Below are positions 5,031-8,538 of a stretch of 8,538 nt of DNA, piece after piece; positions within the stretch are counted from its first letter, which is position 1, and each line of letters starts with the position of its first letter. The DNA comes from Candidatus Bathyarchaeota archaeon (GTDB taxonomy: Archaea; Thermoproteota; CALKCG01; B24; JAGTQN01): the NCBI GenBank assembly GCA_018396395.1, contig JAGTQN010000072.1, forward strand, positions 1 to 8,538, in the 5' to 3' direction. The notes beneath the pieces were generated by a model. That model had not been told where the DNA came from, did no database searches, and saw only the letters and a list, made by a program, of their open reading frames with translations. Made by a program: the position numbers and the translations under genes.

Positions 5031-6329
5031 ATGGTCGAAGTCTGGCTTCCCTATGGTGATACCGAGGTCGTGGCTAGAATACCAACTGAGCTTTTTTTAG
5101 GATCGATCGAACCTCCTCGGACTTCAGCCTCAAAGAATCCGGAAGCAGATATTCTAGAAGCAATCGAGAAGCCCCTTGGTACTCCGAGACTTTCAGACTT
5201 GATATCCCAGAGTTCAAGGATAGCCCTTATCATTGAGGATAGCCTCCCCGCACCCCTTCTCCATATTAGCGTAAGGAGGAGCATCGATACCTTAGTCAGG
5301 GCCGGAGCGAGGGAAGATAACATAACCTTGATTTTAGCCACAGGCTTTGAAGGGATGAAGGGCTTCGGAAGTATCTCCAATCTTCTAGTCAGCAATGCTG
5401 GGGCTTCTTATAGAATCCTTGTCCATAACCCTATGGATCGGGGAAATCTTCTCTCCCTCGGAGAAACGAGGCGCGGTACGAAGGTTCTTTTGAACCGCAT
5501 CTTCACGGAAGCTGACTTTAAGATGAGCCTTGGAGTCATCGAACTCCATGAGTTTGCAGGTTATATGGGTGTAAGGACAAGTATCCTTCCTGGAATTTCA
5601 GGTATATCCACTATAAAGGAAAGCTTTGGCCTTCTTACAGATGAAAATGCAAGACCGGGCATTCTAGAGGGCAATCCTGTGGACTCGGAGATGTGGGAGG
5701 CTAATTCCATGGCAAAGCAAGACTTTACCCTTAGCTTCATTCTAGATCGCCATGGAAACCTTGTCAAGGCCTTAGGAGGTGAAGGTAAACGGGTTTTTGA
5801 GGATGGAGTAAAGACTTTGGATTCCATTCGTAAAGTCCCCATCGATGATATGGCTGACATTGTCCTTGTGGCAGCAGATGGAGCTCCTAAAGACAAAAGC
5901 CTGAGCGAAGCTGTCGGAGCCATCCAGAACTCCCTCGATGTCCTTAAGAGGGGGGGCTTTCTGATCCTAGTAGCTGAGTGTAGGGAAGGCTATGGAAGCA
6001 AGACCTTCTACGATTGGATGATGGGTTTCAAGGATTTCGAAACCCTTAAACGCAATATCCGAAAAGGCTACGAGTTCGGCTCCGAGAAGGCGTATATCCT
6101 TGCCAAGGCTATAGAAAAGGGGAAGGTAATCCTCGTCTCATCCCTGCCGAATTTTTATGCCCAAGAAGTCTTTAAGATTCGAAGGGCTTCAACAGTGAAT
6201 GAAGCCTTAGAGATCGCTTATCATGGCATCGGAAGGAAAGCTAAGGTCCTAGTCCTCCCTTACGGAAGGAGCACTTTGCCTGTGAGGGCTAAAGCCCAAA
6301 AAGAGGAAGACGAACAGCCATTAGGATGA
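5031..6329 (+). CDS. LarA/DUF2088-family protein with a degenerate active site
   Basis: This 432-residue protein follows the fold order of nickel-dependent lactate racemase LarA. It has an N-terminal domain with ATGF (103-106), the junction segment SLGETRRGT (142-150), GVIELHEFAGYMG (168-180), ILPGISGISTI (185-195), and a C-terminal domain ending VLPYGRSTLPV. Canonical LarA interconverts D- and L-2-hydroxy acids with a nickel-pincer nucleotide bound to Lys184, plus His108, His174 and His200. At the matching places here are Glu107, His173, Thr183 and Phe199, and the DxTRPxP loop reads DSLPAP without the arginine. Only one catalytic histidine and the cofactor-free scaffold therefore survive. 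It may bind another ligand or catalyse another reaction. ATG at 5031 has TTGGAG seven bases upstream. Its 3' end overlaps the convergent protease gene by 41 bp. Family firm, function unknown. Confidence 0.85.
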   Translation: MVEVWLPYGDTEVVARIPTELFLGSIEPPRTSASKNPEADILEAIEKPLGTPRLSDLISQSSRIALIIEDSLPAPLLHISVRRSIDTLVRAGAREDNITLILATGFEGMKGFGSISNLLVSNAGASYRILVHNPMDRGNLLSLGETRRGTKVLLNRIFTEADFKMSLGVIELHEFAGYMGVRTSILPGISGISTIKESFGLLTDENARPGILEGNPVDSEMWEANSMAKQDFTLSFILDRHGNLVKALGGEGKRVFEDGVKTLDSIRKVPIDDMADIVLVAADGAPKDKSLSEAVGAIQNSLDVLKRGGFLILVAECREGYGSKTFYDWMMGFKDFETLKRNIRKGYEFGSEKAYILAKAIEKGKVILVSSLPNFYAQEVFKIRRASTVNEALEIAYHGIGRKAKVLVLPYGRSTLPVRAKAQKEEDEQPLG

Positions 6330-7428
6330 GAATAGGAATCGTTAAGGCTACTAGGACTTTTCGAGCAGGACTAAGACTTGAAATTCCATCCAAGCATTCG
6401 ATGCTAACTGTCTTTCGAGAAAGGAGGGCTATGAGAAGTGCCATAGGCCAAAAGCCAAGGAGCAACATGACGATTATGCTTAGCCAAGTCACATATTTCT
6501 GTCTTTTTTCGCCGATGAGGGAAGAGAAGACCCTTCCTCCATCGAGTTGCCAAGCCGGCAGAAGGTTCAGGAAGTTCACGATGAAACCTATCCAACCCGC
6601 ATAGGCCATAGGGTTCAGAATAAGGCTGAACGCTTCGGCGCTTGAGGGGGGAGTCCTAAGAAGATCCATAAGAAGGGTGAAGATGATAGGAACGGGTATC
6701 TCTTCAAAGGCTATGCCAGGATAGAGGGCTTCTATGCGCCTTATATGGGATGTCGGAACCAATGGGGATGTGAGAATCCCGACTGAGGCTACGAGGATTG
6801 AGGCTAAGATGCCTAACAGAGGACCGGAGAAGCCTATGTCGAAGAGGGTATCCTTGTTGGCTGGGGGCTCTTTTATGACGATGATGGCACCGAAGGTTCC
6901 CCCCACGAGGCCTGGTATAAAGTAGGGGGGAGAAGCCTTAATACCTCGGACTCGGCAAGCGATCTCATGGCCCAGCTCGTGGAGCCCAAAGATTGCCAAC
7001 ATTGAGAGTACATACAAAGCGACCATGATTGGCCTAGGAAAGGATGGTTGGAACTCATCCAATAAGGGGGTATCTGTTAGCATAAAACCGAACCAAGTGA
7101 TTCCCACCAAGGTTAGGAGAAAAAGGGAAAGGCTCAGTAGGATCCTAGAAGAAGGCTCACCAGGGAATTTATAGATCCTTAGGATCGGTGCATCGACTCC
7201 ATGCCGGAGGATGGGCATGAGACCCAAGGGCTTTAAATCCTTGTAAAGATGCTCGAAGGATTCCTTCATTCTCCCTTCCTTTTCAATAATAAAACTTGGA
7301 AGGCTCCCATAGAATTGGGCATCTAGGATTCCAAAGTGTTTTTCTACTAAGCCCTTAAGATTCTCCAATCCTAGGGAGGGAGGCTCGAAAAGGCCCTTCT
7401 CCTCTAGGGATTCACCCAATACTGTCAC
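6289..7428 (-). CDS. M50 site-2-protease-like membrane zinc metalloprotease
   Basis: This intramembrane protease of 379 residues has the zinc motif HELGH at 150-154 and the second motif NLLPAWQLDGGR at 288-299, where Asp296 is the third zinc ligand. Residues 1-90 form a soluble N-terminal domain of the type seen in archaeal and plastid EGY-like M50 proteases. Likely membrane helices lie near 97-117, 133-152, 172-186, 197-220, 243-258, 272-290, 312-337 and 357-375. Family members cleave membrane-spanning proteins, often to release regulators. The substrate here is unknown. Trp293 sits where a glycine is common in the N-x-x-P-x-G-x-LDGG motif. The start is GTG at 7428, with GAGG four to five bases upstream. 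A good TATA box about 28 bp before it predicts an almost leaderless message. Confidence 0.9.
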   Translation of the reverse strand: MTVLGESLEEKGLFEPPSLGLENLKGLVEKHFGILDAQFYGSLPSFIIEKEGRMKESFEHLYKDLKPLGLMPILRHGVDAPILRIYKFPGEPSSRILLSLSLFLLTLVGITWFGFMLTDTPLLDEFQPSFPRPIMVALYVLSMLAIFGLHELGHEIACRVRGIKASPPYFIPGLVGGTFGAIIVIKEPPANKDTLFDIGFSGPLLGILASILVASVGILTSPLVPTSHIRRIEALYPGIAFEEIPVPIIFTLLMDLLRTPPSSAEAFSLILNPMAYAGWIGFIVNFLNLLPAWQLDGGRVFSSLIGEKRQKYVTWLSIIVMLLLGFWPMALLIALLSRKTVSIECLDGISSLSPARKVLVALTIPILILMAVRLPLFGL

Positions 7429-7455
7429 CGTTCCTCGGTTTACTTCGTTAAGCCC

Positions 7456-7463
7456 TTAATATA
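7456..7463 (-). promoter_or_regulatory. TATA box of the M50 protease gene
   Basis: TATATTAA on the minus strand is the best TATA box in the window. Its nearer edge is 28 bases from the GTG at 7428, which would put the transcription start within a few bases of the start codon. Confidence 0.55.
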
Positions 7464-7488
7464 CCCTCTTAAAAGACTTACCTCCTAA

Positions 7489-7593
7489 TTAATGGATTTT
7501 CGCTTCTACGTTGTCGATATAGTATGGCATATAGGTTTCCCAGCGAACTGAAATGCCTAAAGCAACCCATATATCTCCGTGGGCCTGTGTTTA
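7489..7593 (-). pseudogene. Continuation of the beta-sandwich protein frame past an in-frame TAA
   Basis: After the TAA at 7591-7593 the same frame runs on for 33 codons to a second TAA at 7489-7491. It encodes GDIWVALGISVRWETY and then YYIDNVEAKI, the expected closing strands of a jelly-roll domain that the upstream part otherwise lacks. The frame is not shifted and only one stop codon interrupts it. The simplest reading is a recent nonsense mutation. A sequencing error or stop readthrough would look the same. Confidence 0.7.
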
Positions 7594-8082
7594 TGCTATC
7601 GTGTAATTGAATTTTTTACACCCTTCAACTTCATTAGCGATTCCAATCACGATGAAATGTTCCTCAGTTCTGGGTCTTTGAAAGCCAACATAAGCGCATA
7701 TGACGGCTCTAGTGTTTGCGAGGCTTTCATGGTCACTGTAGAAATCGAAGGATAGGCTAACTTGTATCTGAACGCCTTTTCGCACGGCTATTTTTCTTTC
7801 TATCCATATGGTTCCATCATCCTGCCGTGCGTCAATGAAAAACTTCAATGAGTATCGTCCAGAGCTTGCGACATCGGTTGAACGTGTTATATTCCATTCC
7901 ACAAACCCTCCAGTGTTAGGGTCAAAAGGCACCTCAGCATCTACAACCCCACTGCCTAATCCATTTTCAAAGTCTTCTCTTTCTGTTTGCGTAGTGCCAT
8001 GATGTTTAAAATACCAAACATAAAAAGCGCGGAATGTGATTGTCGCTGTGAGAATAACTATACCTGCAACTTTTATTTTCAA
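7591..8082 (-). CDS. Membrane-anchored or secreted beta-sandwich-like protein, truncated by a stop
   Basis: The N-terminus is a short basic stretch followed by a hydrophobic segment (KVAGIVILTATITFRAFYVWYF), which should act as a signal anchor and place the rest outside the cell. The following residues (DFENG, then FVEWNI, SSGRYSLKFFID, GTIWIERKI) have the alternating strands and the DFE(N/S)G opening typical of extracellular carbohydrate-binding-like jelly-roll domains. No specific family is recognised. TTG at 8082 was preferred because GAGGTG lies six bases upstream. The GTG at 8091 sits inside that site and would add three residues. A TATA box at 8130-8137 supports transcription. The frame ends at TAA 7591-7593 in the middle of the domain, with its missing C-terminal strands encoded just after the stop. 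Confidence 0.7.
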   Translation of the reverse strand: MKIKVAGIVILTATITFRAFYVWYFKHHGTTQTEREDFENGLGSGVVDAEVPFDPNTGGFVEWNITRSTDVASSGRYSLKFFIDARQDDGTIWIERKIAVRKGVQIQVSLSFDFYSDHESLANTRAVICAYVGFQRPRTEEHFIVIGIANEVEGCKKFNYTIA

Positions 8083-8129
8083 ATCGGGCACCTCACTTGT
8101 TGCTCACAGCTTACTTCACATTTACAACC

Positions 8130-8137
8130 ATATAATA
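8130..8137 (-). promoter_or_regulatory. TATA box of the beta-sandwich protein gene
   Basis: TATTATAT on the minus strand lies 48 bases before the TTG start at 8082, which leaves room for a leader of about 20-25 bases carrying the GAGGTG ribosome binding site. Confidence 0.45.
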
Positions 8138-8155
8138 CTATGTTCTAGCACTAAC

Positions 8156-8180
8156 TCACTGAGAACTGTCCATAAAATAG
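8156..8180. mobile_element. Probable end of the insertion-sequence remnant
   Basis: The transposase frame closes at 8156-8158 within ACTGAGAACTGTCC, a sequence resembling the GGTTCTG/GAACTGTCC-like tips of IS6-type elements. The element end probably lies near here. The opposite end is outside the window, so neither the inverted repeat nor a target duplication can be confirmed. Confidence 0.3.
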
Positions 8181-8538
8181 AACAAGCTGATACTGACAAG
8201 ATAAGCCCACCATCCTAGTGGCGGGGCTCCCAGGCTTTTATGGATCCTTAGGTGGTTGTATCCGTATGCCAGGATATAGGCATGGCTTCCACAGCCATGA
8301 TTCCCTATGGCGTTCAGGTCGTTTCGGAAGTCCCTCAGGCCCTCCTTAAGGGTCCTGAAGGAGCCCTCTATGGCATTCCTAAGCCTGAAGGTTACATGGA
8401 TCCATGGAAGGTAGGCGATCCAAAGCCATGGATACCATATCATACTATACCATGGATTCCCATCTACAAGGATCTTAGGCTTATTTTCGCATACCCCAGG
8501 ACCATCCTAAGGAACCTTTAGGCATCTAGGACCGATAC
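8156..8538 (-). pseudogene. DDE (IS6-like) transposase C-terminal remnant, frameshifted
   Basis: Reading leftwards from 8506, the frame encodes ENKPKILVDGNPWYS, then RNAIEGSFRTLKE and NHLRIHKSLGAPPL. These are the second catalytic Asp (VDG.PWY), the catalytic Glu (RN.IE) and the C-terminal YN.LR.H.SLG...P motif of IS6/COG3316-type DDE transposases. The frame is broken: a TAG at 8507-8509 precedes it, while the adjoining RFLRMVLG segment, expected just before VCENKP, lies in another frame and is itself preceded by a TAA. A one-base frameshift near 8494-8500 explains this. The Asp-to-Glu spacing is also a few residues longer than usual, in a Trp-rich stretch. The N-terminal part lies beyond the window. 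It is very unlikely to be active. Confidence 0.75.

Noticed and set aside
5051..5395. A 114-codon minus-strand open frame inside the LarA-like gene
   Set aside because: It is a mirror of the plus-strand coding sequence, rich in Ser/Leu/Arg, with no domain.
8395..8406. Perfect palindrome CATGGATCCATG
   Set aside because: It lies inside transposase remnant coding sequence in a CCATGG-rich stretch and is probably incidental.
8252..8521. An 89-codon plus-strand open frame
   Set aside because: The opposite strand encodes recognisable transposase motifs, and the plus-strand product has no protein-like pattern.

Overview
The window reads as a chromosomal segment of an archaeon, probably a thermophilic member of the Thermoproteota or a Bathyarchaeia-like lineage. 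The lineage is inference. Seen directly are an archaeal/eukaryal-type aspartyl-tRNA synthetase without the bacterial insertion domain, a CDP-alcohol transferase of the archaeal ether-lipid type, the start of an aldehyde ferredoxin oxidoreductase, frequent GTG and TTG starts with GGAGG-type ribosome binding sites, many AGG arginine codons, and TATA-like promoter elements in the gaps.

Left part (1-1846, minus strand): a three-gene cluster transcribed leftwards. A sugar-acid dehydratase of the enolase superfamily comes first, then a 16-cysteine four-cluster ferredoxin subunit, then the first 28 codons of a tungsten aldehyde:ferredoxin oxidoreductase (AOR). The ferredoxin stop codon abuts the AOR start. 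The set suggests oxidative sugar-acid breakdown of the non-phosphorylative Entner-Doudoroff kind, with ferredoxin as electron acceptor. The gap 1847-2186 holds promoter-like sequence, a possible 26-codon ORF followed by a T-rich tract, and inverted repeats just before the next gene.

Middle (2187-4862): a plus-strand CDP-alcohol phosphatidyltransferase (likely archaetidylinositol phosphate synthase) converges on a minus-strand pair, pyrE then aspS. A degenerate hexamer repeat encodes the pyrE tail and continues into the 57-bp gap before aspS. A perfect 9-bp inverted repeat lies upstream of pyrE.

Right (5031-7428): a LarA/DUF2088 protein that has lost the cofactor-binding lysine and most catalytic residues converges on, and overlaps by 41 bp, a minus-strand M50 (site-2 protease-like) membrane metalloprotease. 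The protease has a good TATA box that predicts a nearly leaderless mRNA.

Right end (7489-8538, minus strand): a membrane-anchored or secreted beta-sandwich-like protein is interrupted by an in-frame TAA, with 33 clearly related codons after it. Behind it is a frameshifted remnant of a DDE (IS6-like) transposase running off the window. This end looks like a decaying accessory patch, whereas the rest looks like ordinary chromosome. No tRNA, rRNA or CRISPR array was seen.
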